Assembly: GCA_025362415.1 (NCBI GenBank)
Contig: JANYGM010000015.1
Coordinates: forward strand, 1 to 15,779
DNA length: 15,779 nt
From: a bacterium
Lineage (GTDB): Bacteria; Bacteroidota; Bacteroidia; Cytophagales; Thermonemataceae
Direction: 5' to 3'
Under the pieces are notes generated by a model. That model worked only from the letters and a program-made list of their open reading frames with translations, did no database searches and was not told where the DNA came from. Positions within the stretch are counted from its first letter, which is position 1. Each line of letters opens with the position of its first letter. The translations under genes were made by a program, and so were the position numbers. Shown piece by piece: positions 6,201 to 12,957 of this stretch.

Positions 6201-8190
6201 TAATACTAACAATAGGATTTGTAGCAGTAAAATTCACAATAATAGATGCAGGATAAGCACAACCATTCAGCGTAGCAACTACATTGTAGGTACGTGTAGC
6301 TCCATTTGGCTGATTAACAGTAAGTACATTAGCACTTGCAGATACAAAACCAGGTGTGGTGTTGTTCCATACATAAGTAGCACCAGCAATAAAATTAGCA
6401 GTTACGGTTTGGTTAATAACAGGGCAGACACTTACAGAAGCCGTATTGAATAATGTTGTGGGCAAAAGTGTAAAACTAAGCGCACCTTGTGAGCCTCCGC
6501 CACCTTCTTGCCAGCGGTATTCTATAGTAGAAGTAGCATCTAAAAAGCCTGTCCAAATATTTGTATGAGCATCACAACACCCAATATGCTGAAATATTTG
6601 TACACCATTCACAAAAACAGTAACGCCATCATCATGAGTAGGAATATCCAACTGATAACGCCCACAAGGGAAACCTTGTCTTTTATAGATAACTGAATGA
6701 TTATCAACGCCAACATCACAACCTACATAACCAGATGCAGAAGAAGGAGAGCCTCCACCACCACCTGCCCAACGTGGTGCAGAATCAAAACCAAAACTAG
6801 GTTCTACATAATATCCTGCATAAGTATCAAAATTAGAGCCATTATAAGCATAAACATTCCATTGGTTTGTACCAAAAACTGCAGGATTTCCGCCGCCATT
6901 TCCTATAGTAACTGTAACTGTTGCACTAGAGGTAACGCCACAACCATTATTTCCAATAACAGTATAAGTAGTTGTTGTTGTGGGACTTGCAATAACGGTG
7001 CTTCCTGTGGTTGCACTAAGTCCTGTCGCAGGTGACCACGTATAAGTGTATGCGCCACTTGCCGTAAGCGGAAAACCTAAAACGCTATTGCCACAAGAAG
7101 CAAAATTAGCAGGATTCACAGTAGTAACCGCTCCACCAGATATAATTACATCTACATTCATTGATTTTGAACAAGTTGCAGGATTTGCAGGGTCTGTTAC
7201 TGTTACCACATAAGTAGTATTTGCTACTGGGTTTACAGTTACATTGGCAAGAGAACCAATAGGCGTTCCTGCTTGTGTCCAAGAGTAGGCAACCCCTGCC
7301 TGACTAGATGTAGCCATCAAAGTAACGGCTGCTGCACTACATTTATAAACAATAGGAGAAGTTAGGATAGCAGGAACAGGCACAAAACGAATAGCCAGAT
7401 TACTTGTGCTTGTAAACTCTCTCAAACGTACTTCTACGGTAGAATTTGCACCCAAAAAAACACGAGCAACATTAAAAATATTTGTTGATGCTGTTCCATT
7501 AGTATAAAGTGATGTTCCATTAACGAGAATTTCTACTCCATCATCAAAAGCAGGAATATCAATTTGATAAAAATCACAAGGAAAACCAGCTCTTTTAAAC
7601 CTAACAGAATGATTATCAACAGGAACTGCACAACCAGAATAGCCTGCAACACTTGAAGGAGAGGCATTGGCATTATAAAATCCTTGTGTATTAAAATCTA
7701 CAGTAGGAATAACAAATGAACCTGCATAATTGGCAGTAGTAAAATTATTATCAGAAAAAGCATAAGCGTTCCATTGATTTGTACCAAAACCTGCAGGATT
7801 CCCTGGTGGAAGTTGTACAGTAACGGCATTACTGACATTTCCACTTGTAACAATAGGACTATTAGAAACTGCCCTAAACCTATACAAACTGCTTGCGGGT
7901 GCCGCAAGAGGCATTGTGCAAAATACACTATTGCTTGTAGTGGCATTGATACTTCCTACAAAAGGAAATGGAGTAGGAAAATTCCCAAATTGGTCTGACA
8001 TTTCTATATAAAATGTATTACTCGCACCAAAAACGCCTGTTGTTGTATATGGAACGCTAAAACCTGCGCCATGACAAAAAGGAGAGCCTGTAATAGTTCC
8101 CATTGTGATAGTCTGGGCTTGTATTTTTGTGTAGAAAAGAGATAAAAACACTATAAAAAGTGTTATTATATAAGTAAATTTTTTATTCAT
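2953..8190 (-). CDS. Large T9SS-secreted modular protein: four Cys-containing PA14-like modules alternating with paired Ig-like domains
   Basis: This 1745-residue protein starts with a signal peptide (residues 1-25, cleavage after IQA) and an Ig-like region (about 26-128). Four related modules of about 140 residues follow at about 134-272, 438-576, 738-886 and 1075-1220. Each contains GY-GC, VDNHSV or a variant, GFPC, HDD..(F)V(D/N)G and a late STVE-RW-EG motif. The 'DDgv..fvnG' signature resembles PA14 domains, which often bind carbohydrate, but that is inference. Between each pair lie two Ig/PKD-like domains (279-350, 359-429; 583-655, 659-732; 898-976, 978-1060) with motifs such as TYTWSPATGLSATTG. 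Residues 1225-1450 begin TWTGAVNNNWFDPANW and look like an Asn-rich beta-helix or beta-sandwich. A fibronectin-like linker follows (about 1557-1656), then a type A T9SS sorting domain (DISPNP at 1664-1669, ending GVYVMKVVSENNVFVKKIIIQ). It is expected to be exported, crossing the outer membrane by T9SS, and anchored on or released from the surface as an adhesin or sugar-binding protein. Confidence 0.9.
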   Translation of the reverse strand: MNKKFTYIITLFIVFLSLFYTKIQAQTITMGTITGSPFCHGAGFSVPYTTTGVFGASNTFYIEMSDQFGNFPTPFPFVGSINATTSNSVFCTMPLAAPASSLYRFRAVSNSPIVTSGNVSNAVTVQLPPGNPAGFGTNQWNAYAFSDNNFTTANYAGSFVIPTVDFNTQGFYNANASPSSVAGYSGCAVPVDNHSVRFKRAGFPCDFYQIDIPAFDDGVEILVNGTSLYTNGTASTNIFNVARVFLGANSTVEVRLREFTSTSNLAIRFVPVPAILTSPIVYKCSAAAVTLMATSSQAGVAYSWTQAGTPIGSLANVTVNPVANTTYVVTVTDPANPATCSKSMNVDVIISGGAVTTVNPANFASCGNSVLGFPLTASGAYTYTWSPATGLSATTGSTVIASPTTTTTYTVIGNNGCGVTSSATVTVTIGNGGGNPAVFGTNQWNVYAYNGSNFDTYAGYYVEPSFGFDSAPRWAGGGGGSPSSASGYVGCDVGVDNHSVIYKRQGFPCGRYQLDIPTHDDGVTVFVNGVQIFQHIGCCDAHTNIWTGFLDATSTIEYRWQEGGGGSQGALSFTLLPTTLFNTASVSVCPVINQTVTANFIAGATYVWNNTTPGFVSASANVLTVNQPNGATRTYNVVATLNGCAYPASIIVNFTATNPIVSITAPITSICGGTPVTLTANGATTYTWSPATGLSATTGASVTANPTTTQTYTVTGFNDCLFSNTATVTVTVPTSPSTFPLNTWNAYVYSGTGYNANATTANPPLTAYQGFYTENTLNFFSANVWVSGANGTPSSVAGYVGCAVGVDNHSVVYRRQGFPCGYYSLDVVHDDAVVVFVDGVQVFSNGGCCVLRPNVWTGFLGANSTVELRWTEGAGGSYGGITFTENSQPTLFSSLPNSVTICEGLTPTSSSATLTANTVAGVTYNWTVTTGTLTLSAATGTSIQVYAPPGSTGTGSVTCTAVVAGCSFPKVINFNINPNPTTAVISDKTSICLGETITLSATGANTYAWTLTTGNTATAGLSATTGFGITSTPTLAGTYTYSVAGSNNCNTISATVTVTVLGPTLAQGTPGTTATGGWNVFCYAGNGNNLVGSVYKGHYTESNISFNSLARWGTLDSPYPPAGAPISTYVGCEVPVDVHTLRYIRTGFPCGNYKIDVPYHDDTYQLFIDGAKVNEHYGCCDSHPNAWNGLLTPASIVEFRWYEGNGGSSGALNIGFSFTGVTTTTWTGAVNNNWFDPANWCVTVPDATTNVIIPPNAPNMPIINAAGAQALNIDINSSGALSGSLTILGTNSMNIFGNFTNNGVFVANNSTVNFVGTAPATIGGTTVTNFNNLNLNSTQTVSLANPIQVSGILSLNNTQLSLNNQTLTINNPSLTAITRGSGFIMSETNAGTNGSILCWNAGTTIGNFQFPFGVNNSATGYIPAFFNKKTATNYSICMSTRTTGTNNLPIATGANLLNIYGFLNGENVVDRWWDINTSLNPLPLADAADITFTYRGAENTTPAANTGILAIQHFDPITGLWEIPYPSSTTGVTAGTSTITATNVRKFSPHVIVPIITPLPIELLYFSARKNNTNTAVDINWETITETNNAYFDVERSSDNVRFERIGTVLAKKTTGNKTYNLTDKNPLSGTSYYRLKQVDNDNKTAYSKSVSVNFGEKNTATLDISPNPTTQDNIGLALYGEKEENYNLSISNMEGKVIFTQNIKTDVSGRYKATLATQTNLAQGVYVMKVVSENNVFVKKIIIQ
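4531..4968 (-). repeat. PA14-like module copy 4 of the T9SS protein
   Basis: Residues about 1075-1220. It has all four conserved Cys (1131, 1150, and the adjacent pair 1179-1180). The motif VDNHSV is VDVHTL here and the DDGV motif is HDDTYQLFIDG, so this is the most divergent of the three complete copies. It is followed by the TWTGAV region rather than an Ig-like domain. Confidence 0.8.
5533..5979 (-). repeat. PA14-like module copy 3 of the T9SS protein
   Basis: Residues about 738-886. It has Cys 802, 820 and the adjacent pair 848-849, with VDNHSVVYRRQGFPC and HDDAVVVFVDG. DNA around the VDNHSV-GFPC block remains clearly similar to copy 2, which points to duplication of the module within this gene. 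Confidence 0.8.
6463..6879 (-). repeat. PA14-like module copy 2 of the T9SS protein
   Basis: Residues about 438-576. It has Cys 491, 509 and the adjacent pair 538-539, with VDNHSVIYKRQGFPCG and HDDGVTVFVNG. It opens FGTNQWNVYAY, nearly identical to the FGTNQWNAYAF opening of copy 1. Confidence 0.8.
7375..7791 (-). repeat. PA14-like module copy 1 of the T9SS protein, lacking the CC pair
   Basis: Residues about 134-272. Cys 187 (GYSGC) and Cys 205 (GFPC) are present, but the adjacent Cys pair of the other copies is missing: the stretch after NGTSLYTNG reads TASTNIFN. The late acidic/aromatic motif is also changed from RW-EG to RLREF. The fold motifs VDNHSVRFKR and FDDGVEILVNG are kept. Confidence 0.8.
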
Positions 8191-8367
8191 TGTGTTTTTT
8201 GAGTAAATGATATTGTTTTTGTTGGATTTGTAATCTATTCGTTAATGTAGCTGTAATAGAAAAAGTAACTAAAAAATTTATAATAATGTAATTTTCTTAG
8301 ATTTGTACTATTTTTTATTATTTTAGTGCAATAAATATCAATTTTTGCATTACTTTTATATGCAGCA

Positions 8368-8398
8368 CAAAAATACACTTCTTATTTGATGTTGTCAA
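8368..8398 (-). promoter_or_regulatory. Candidate promoter for the large T9SS protein gene
   Basis: On the minus strand, TTG (8398-8396) is followed after 20 bp by TATTTTTG (8375-8368). This fits the Bacteroidota pattern of a -33 TTG-type element and a -7 TAnnTTTG box at usual spacing. It would give a leader of roughly 170 nt before the ATG at 8190. The -33 part touches the left arm of the hairpin at 8398-8415. Chance matching is possible. Confidence 0.35.
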
Positions 8399-8415
8399 TA
8401 GCCTAAAAGGGCTAT
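8398..8415. repeat. Short intergenic hairpin ATAGCC / GGCTAT
   Basis: ATAGCC (8398-8403) pairs perfectly with GGCTAT (8410-8415) around the loop TAAAAG. It is the only GC-containing structure in a long AT-rich spacer. It has the same general design as the other short hairpins of the window but shares no loop sequence with them, so whether it belongs to a repeat family is unclear. Confidence 0.5.
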
Positions 8416-8621
8416 ATTTTGAAATTTATACCAATATTATTGTATTTATTTTATAACACAAAAGTAATTCCAAATAGTCTTTATCTTATGTTAAGATTGG
8501 ATAATATTGGATTTTTAGAGGGTGAATATATCTGTTTTCTAGGTAAATGTTGATTTTATTGAGGTGAATATTTTGCTAAACCCAAATATTTTAATAACTC
8601 ATTTATATTAAAATTTTATGT

Positions 8622-8629
8622 TAAATTTG
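8622..8629 (+). promoter_or_regulatory. Putative -7 element TAAATTTG for the double-DUF445 gene
   Basis: TAAATTTG matches the Bacteroidota -7 consensus and lies 58 nt upstream of the ATG at 8688, which would give a leader of about 50 nt. No good -33 element is seen at 17-23 bp upstream, so this is a weak call. Confidence 0.3.
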
Positions 8630-8687
8630 AGCAAACTTTAAACAGTTTTTGAACACTCATTTTATTATTATTTAATAATTTTTATTT

Positions 8688-11600
8688 ATGGATTTCTTCT
8701 CTCTTCTTTCAAAAATAACGTCTGGAGCGGTTGTAGGCTATGCTACCAATGATTTGGCAGTAAAAATGCTTTTTAAAGAATATTTAGGACTAGGCGGAAT
8801 TGTCCTGAAAACGCATTCAGAGTTTGTAGATAATATTGCTAAACTCGTTGAGCGTGATATAATTAACCACCACACCATAGAACAAGAACTGCGCAACGAC
8901 CGTTTTGCGCAAGCGCTCACCAAAACAGTAGAAGATTTTTTCCAAAAAGGGCTTTCAAATGCTATTCCAAAAGATTTTTTGTTGAAAGATACCCCAAAAA
9001 TAGAACAATCTTTTGATAATATTAGGGTAGATTTTGTCAAACATCTCTCTACTCCTGCACAAAATATTATTGGTTTTCTGTTGGAAAAAATCAAATTCAA
9101 GCAACTTTTTTCTGAAAAACAGTTGCAATTAGTTGCTAATAACCTTGCAAGTGTGCTTACAGAAGAGCTTGGCAAAAATCAAATTAGTGATTTTATAGAA
9201 CTTCTTTTTGCAGAAATGCAAGCAAAAAACCTTAATGAATTTGTGCCTGACAGCATTTTTGAGAAAATTGCAGGCAAATTCTCTCGTGCTACCCACAATT
9301 TGCATCAACACATTATCTACAATCAAAAAGATGCATTAGATGCACTTTTAGAAGAGATTTTAGGAGAAATCAATACAAAACAAATCACTAAAAATCTTGC
9401 TCAAAACTTCACAGAAAAGACTTTTGCGCATCTTATTGCACCTACGCAATGGCTTGCACTTGCCAATGCCCTAAAAACAGAACTTGTCACGCTTTTAGAT
9501 ACAAATGAGGGCAAAAACCTTATTCAAAGTTTGTCTAGTGCTATTACTAGCGTTTTGGAAAATGAAAAAACTACTATTTTTGAGCTTCTTTCTAAGGATT
9601 TGAACGCTAATTTGGAGGATTTTCTAAAAGAAAAACTCCCTGCAATGCTTGAAAAAGTCATAGAATTTGTGCGTCAGCAGAAGAGTAGGATAGATTTTTT
9701 GATTGACGAAACTTTTAGAGATAAGATAAAATACAAGCTACAAGAGTGGCTTGTGGATATTTTTGTGGGTAGCGTGAGCGAGGAAGCGGGCATAGTGCAA
9801 CGTGTGGTGGATTATTTGGAAAAATACAATTCTAATGAACTTGCCACAAAATTTACAGAAGAGATAATCAACTATCTCAAAATCAATACTATAGGGCAAA
9901 TTGTAACACAAATTGGGAAAGAAAAAATTACAGAAAATTTGAATACACTTTTAGCTGATAATCTCAAAAATTGGTTAGAAAAAATGCCTTTGGATAATTT
10001 GGAGGTACTTTTAGATAACAAAATTAGCACTATTGTAAGTGCAGAACGTGTGGAAAGTTTCTTAAATTTACAGTTGGATAAAGCCGTTCAAAATCTCAAA
10101 AATGAACAGATTTATAGTGAAAAAATAGCTCAAAAACTCTCTGATGAAGTCAAAAACAGCGTTTTGAAACTTCAAAAACTGCCTTTAAACGCCCTCATTC
10201 CACCTGCAAAAATTGCTCAATATGCAGATACCATAGAAGCTGGCATTTTGCGTATTTTGAAAGACCAAAAAGATAATCTTAATGGATTTATTGCGTTGGG
10301 ACTTGCGCAAGAACTTGATGATAAAGCACTTAGCTCACTTATTTCTGAAGAAAAAGCATTACAGTTTTTGCCAATGCTTTTGGAAAAAACGGATAAATTT
10401 GTAGCAGAACAATTCCAAAACTTCAAAGAAACGCCTTTGCATAGCTTTTTGGAGAAACTGAATACTGCAGAAAATTTTTATCCTCGTTTATCTGAATACC
10501 TCAAAAATGCCACTTTGGACAATTTACCGCTACTTATTGAAGGAAAAATAGAGGACATTGTGCGCCAAAATCTTAAACCTCTTCCGCCTGAACAAATCAG
10601 GGATATGGTAGAGAGTTTTATGGGCAAGGAACTTGCACCAATCAATATGTTGGGCGCAATCTTGGGAGGTATTACAGGTGGAGCGTTGGCAGTTTTGCCT
10701 ACGTTTGATAATGCTGCTATTACTTGGAGTGTCAATGGGTTAGCTTACGGAATTACGGGTTATGGCACAAATTGGCTCGCCCTAAAAATGATTTTTAGAC
10801 CGTACAAAGCCACTAAAATTGGGAAATTTACTGTGCCTTTTACGCCAGGAATTATCACCAAAAACAAGGCACGTTTTGCAGAAAATATGGGTAGATTTAT
10901 TGATAAAAGTTTGCTCAATAAAGATACCTTGATTGGTGGTTTTCAGGCACAACGCACCCAAATACAGTCTGCGCTGGTTAATTTTCTTTCAAAAGATGAT
11001 TATGAAATATTAAACCGCCTAAATATTGCTAATAAAGACAAAACAGCCACTTTTACAGCTGAAAATGCTTACCAATATTTTGAGGCAAATCTTGGTTTTT
11101 TTGAGCACGAAGTAGCTAATATGATAGAAAATTCTAAGGATTTTACATTGGCGCAATTTGATACAAGCTACCTCAAATACAGAATAAACCACTATTTTAC
11201 GCAAGTGGCGTTCCAAGAACGTGTTTTGGAGAAGGTAAAAGTTTTTTTAGATACAAAAATAGCAGAAAATATGCCTTTGAAAGCTCTTTTGCCTATTTCT
11301 ATTGTCAAAAATCTGTATAAATTACTGGAAAGTAAACTAAAAAATCAGTTAGAAAATGCTTTTGATTTGGTTGTTTCTGAAGAAAAATTACCAGAAACAA
11401 TAAAACTAATAGCTACTAATTTCTCTGAAAATTATGAAGAAATTAAAGAGAAAAAAATTCCTCAATTACTTAAAAATGAACAAGTTGTAGGAATAAAAAC
11501 GCTTTTTTCTGATTTTTTATTGAAAAAATTAGCAGAAGAAAAAACACAAAATATCATTTTTGAAGCAGTTTTTGGCAAAATATCCAAAGAAATTAGCCCA

Positions 11601-12803
11601 GAACGTCAGATTAAGGATTTAATTGGTGGACAACTGATAAATTTTGGGCGCAAATCTGCTAAAGATGTACTTCAAAATCTCCTTGAAAAAGGCATCAAAT
11701 GGCTAGAAACCAACAAAGAAACCCTTGCAGATGACGTATATGAGCGTGCTTATGATGCTAATATGGCAAGTTATATGTACAAAGGTACAATCAAAGAAAC
11801 GGTAATGGAACTTGCGGAGTCAGGCATTCCGTTTTTTTTCAAAAAACGCCTTCCAGAGCTTGAAAAGATAGTTTTAACTGAAATTGACGCACTTGGAGAA
11901 ACAAAACTTTCACGCCTAAATGTGCGAGTGTCGCAAGATGACTTACGCACAAGGCTAAAAAATCTTTCTCAAAATGCTAATTTGCAGGATTTTATCAAAA
12001 AAGCTGCTCCAAACATCTTAGAACACAGTATTTTAGACCAAAAAATAGGTAAATTTTTAGAAATTTTAGAATTAAACGACATCAAAGCAGTTTTTGGGCG
12101 TTTGAATGATGAAATTAAGTTTGTGCAAAATTCTCTCAAAGAAAAATTATCAGAGGAAAACAAAACCAAAATCACAGAGAAATTAAGCAAATTTTTGTTT
12201 CAAAATGCTTGGCAATTTTTCTCAAAAATGCCTTTACAAACCTTTCTAAATGGCATTTCTAATACAGAAATCAATGATTTGGCAGTAGGAATTGTTGTAC
12301 CATTGCTTAATTCTCGTGCTTTTCAGGAGCAAAAAACAGCACTTGTTGAGGCGTTTTTTGTGCGAGTGAAAAACAAACCTCTTTCTGAAAATATGGACAT
12401 TGTAACGCTTAAACACAATATTTTGGAAACTTTCCAAAACCTTGTTGGAGAAACGGAGGTAAAAGATTTTTTGATGGAACAAGTAAGGCAAACTGCCCAT
12501 AATACGCTTGATTTGTTGAATAGCAATTTGGATAATGAAACCAAAGATTTTGCGCTCAAACTAACTGCAGAGGCTGCTTTTCAGTCGTTGGCAGACAATA
12601 TTGGTGCTATTTTGGCAACCATTGATTTGCAAAAAATTGTGGTTGATGAAATCAATGCAATGCACCCAAAAGAAGTAGAAAAGTTGTTTGAGAGCTTTGC
12701 AGGCAAGTATTTTAGCCAGCTTATCAATTATGGTTTTGGTTTTGGTGTGCTTTTTGGCTTGGCTATTGACCTTATTTTGGGAGAAATAGGGAAAAGAATT
12801 TAA
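8688..12803 (+). CDS. Double DUF445 (YheB-like) membrane-anchored helical protein
   Basis: This is a 1371-residue, almost entirely alpha-helical protein made of two DUF445-type units. Unit 1 begins with a membrane-proximal helix, SGAVVGYATNDLAVKMLF (residues 12-29), and ends near 650 with the typical DUF445 tail (IRDMVESFMGKELAPINMLGAI). Unit 2 starts within that same tail: GAILGGITGGALAVL (656-670), then GITGYGTNWLALKMIFRPY (688-706) and VPFTPGIITKNKARFAENMG (716-735), the strongest family signature. It ends VEKLFESFAGKYFSQL (1330-1345) and a final membrane helix, GFGFGVLFGLAIDLIL (1349-1364). Single-unit relatives such as Bacillus YheB are about 380 residues, so each half here is also enlarged by long helical repeats. 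The hydrophobic segments at the start, middle and end suggest three membrane contacts with two long helical loops between them. The biochemical function of DUF445 is not known; a role at the envelope is inference. The start is the first ATG of the frame, directly before the signature. Confidence 0.88.
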   Translation: MDFFSLLSKITSGAVVGYATNDLAVKMLFKEYLGLGGIVLKTHSEFVDNIAKLVERDIINHHTIEQELRNDRFAQALTKTVEDFFQKGLSNAIPKDFLLKDTPKIEQSFDNIRVDFVKHLSTPAQNIIGFLLEKIKFKQLFSEKQLQLVANNLASVLTEELGKNQISDFIELLFAEMQAKNLNEFVPDSIFEKIAGKFSRATHNLHQHIIYNQKDALDALLEEILGEINTKQITKNLAQNFTEKTFAHLIAPTQWLALANALKTELVTLLDTNEGKNLIQSLSSAITSVLENEKTTIFELLSKDLNANLEDFLKEKLPAMLEKVIEFVRQQKSRIDFLIDETFRDKIKYKLQEWLVDIFVGSVSEEAGIVQRVVDYLEKYNSNELATKFTEEIINYLKINTIGQIVTQIGKEKITENLNTLLADNLKNWLEKMPLDNLEVLLDNKISTIVSAERVESFLNLQLDKAVQNLKNEQIYSEKIAQKLSDEVKNSVLKLQKLPLNALIPPAKIAQYADTIEAGILRILKDQKDNLNGFIALGLAQELDDKALSSLISEEKALQFLPMLLEKTDKFVAEQFQNFKETPLHSFLEKLNTAENFYPRLSEYLKNATLDNLPLLIEGKIEDIVRQNLKPLPPEQIRDMVESFMGKELAPINMLGAILGGITGGALAVLPTFDNAAITWSVNGLAYGITGYGTNWLALKMIFRPYKATKIGKFTVPFTPGIITKNKARFAENMGRFIDKSLLNKDTLIGGFQAQRTQIQSALVNFLSKDDYEILNRLNIANKDKTATFTAENAYQYFEANLGFFEHEVANMIENSKDFTLAQFDTSYLKYRINHYFTQVAFQERVLEKVKVFLDTKIAENMPLKALLPISIVKNLYKLLESKLKNQLENAFDLVVSEEKLPETIKLIATNFSENYEEIKEKKIPQLLKNEQVVGIKTLFSDFLLKKLAEEKTQNIIFEAVFGKISKEISPERQIKDLIGGQLINFGRKSAKDVLQNLLEKGIKWLETNKETLADDVYERAYDANMASYMYKGTIKETVMELAESGIPFFFKKRLPELEKIVLTEIDALGETKLSRLNVRVSQDDLRTRLKNLSQNANLQDFIKKAAPNILEHSILDQKIGKFLEILELNDIKAVFGRLNDEIKFVQNSLKEKLSEENKTKITEKLSKFLFQNAWQFFSKMPLQTFLNGISNTEINDLAVGIVVPLLNSRAFQEQKTALVEAFFVRVKNKPLSENMDIVTLKHNILETFQNLVGETEVKDFLMEQVRQTAHNTLDLLNSNLDNETKDFALKLTAEAAFQSLADNIGAILATIDLQKIVVDEINAMHPKEVEKLFESFAGKYFSQLINYGFGFGVLFGLAIDLILGEIGKRI

Positions 12804-12844
12804 AAAAAGTCTTAATAGCATTTTTTTGCTAAATTGCCATACTG

Positions 12845-12862
12845 TTCCGACTTTCGTAGGAA
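12845..12862. repeat. Imperfect hairpin TTCCGAC / GTAGGAA with TTTC loop
   Basis: TTCCGAC (12845-12851) and GTAGGAA (12856-12862) pair with one mismatch around the loop TTTC. It sits in the 154-bp gap between the DUF445 gene and the gluzincin-like gene. A weaker AT-rich hairpin, TAGCA / TGCTA (12816-12831), precedes it just after the DUF445 stop codon and could assist termination. No other element is seen in this gap. Confidence 0.45.
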
Positions 12863-12957
12863 GTGTAATATTCTTAGTCAAAAACCATGTGTAAATACTA
12901 ACATTAGTGGCAATTTTACTGAAATCCTTCAGACAGACCATTTAACAAAATACCAAT

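Larger units (their letters stand above)
8191..8687. other. 497-bp AT-rich divergent intergenic region
   Basis: No protein-coding or RNA gene is recognisable here. The region separates the divergent starts of the T9SS protein (minus) and the double-DUF445 protein (plus), and must hold both promoters. It contains one clear hairpin (8398-8415) and several TAnnTTTG-like octamers on both strands, most of which may be chance in such AT-rich DNA. The length is unusual for this compact window. Confidence 0.6.

Noticed and set aside
4217..7035. Several open frames of 70-150 codons on the plus strand inside the large T9SS gene, some rich in Cys, Arg and Ser
   Set aside because: They are antisense shadows of a Thr/Ser/Asn/Val-rich repetitive gene. 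Their repeats mirror those of the real frame, and they lack any recognisable domain.
11019..12941. Minus-strand frames inside and just after the DUF445 gene
   Set aside because: They are antisense to a continuous helical coding frame with recognised family signatures, and have no domain of their own.
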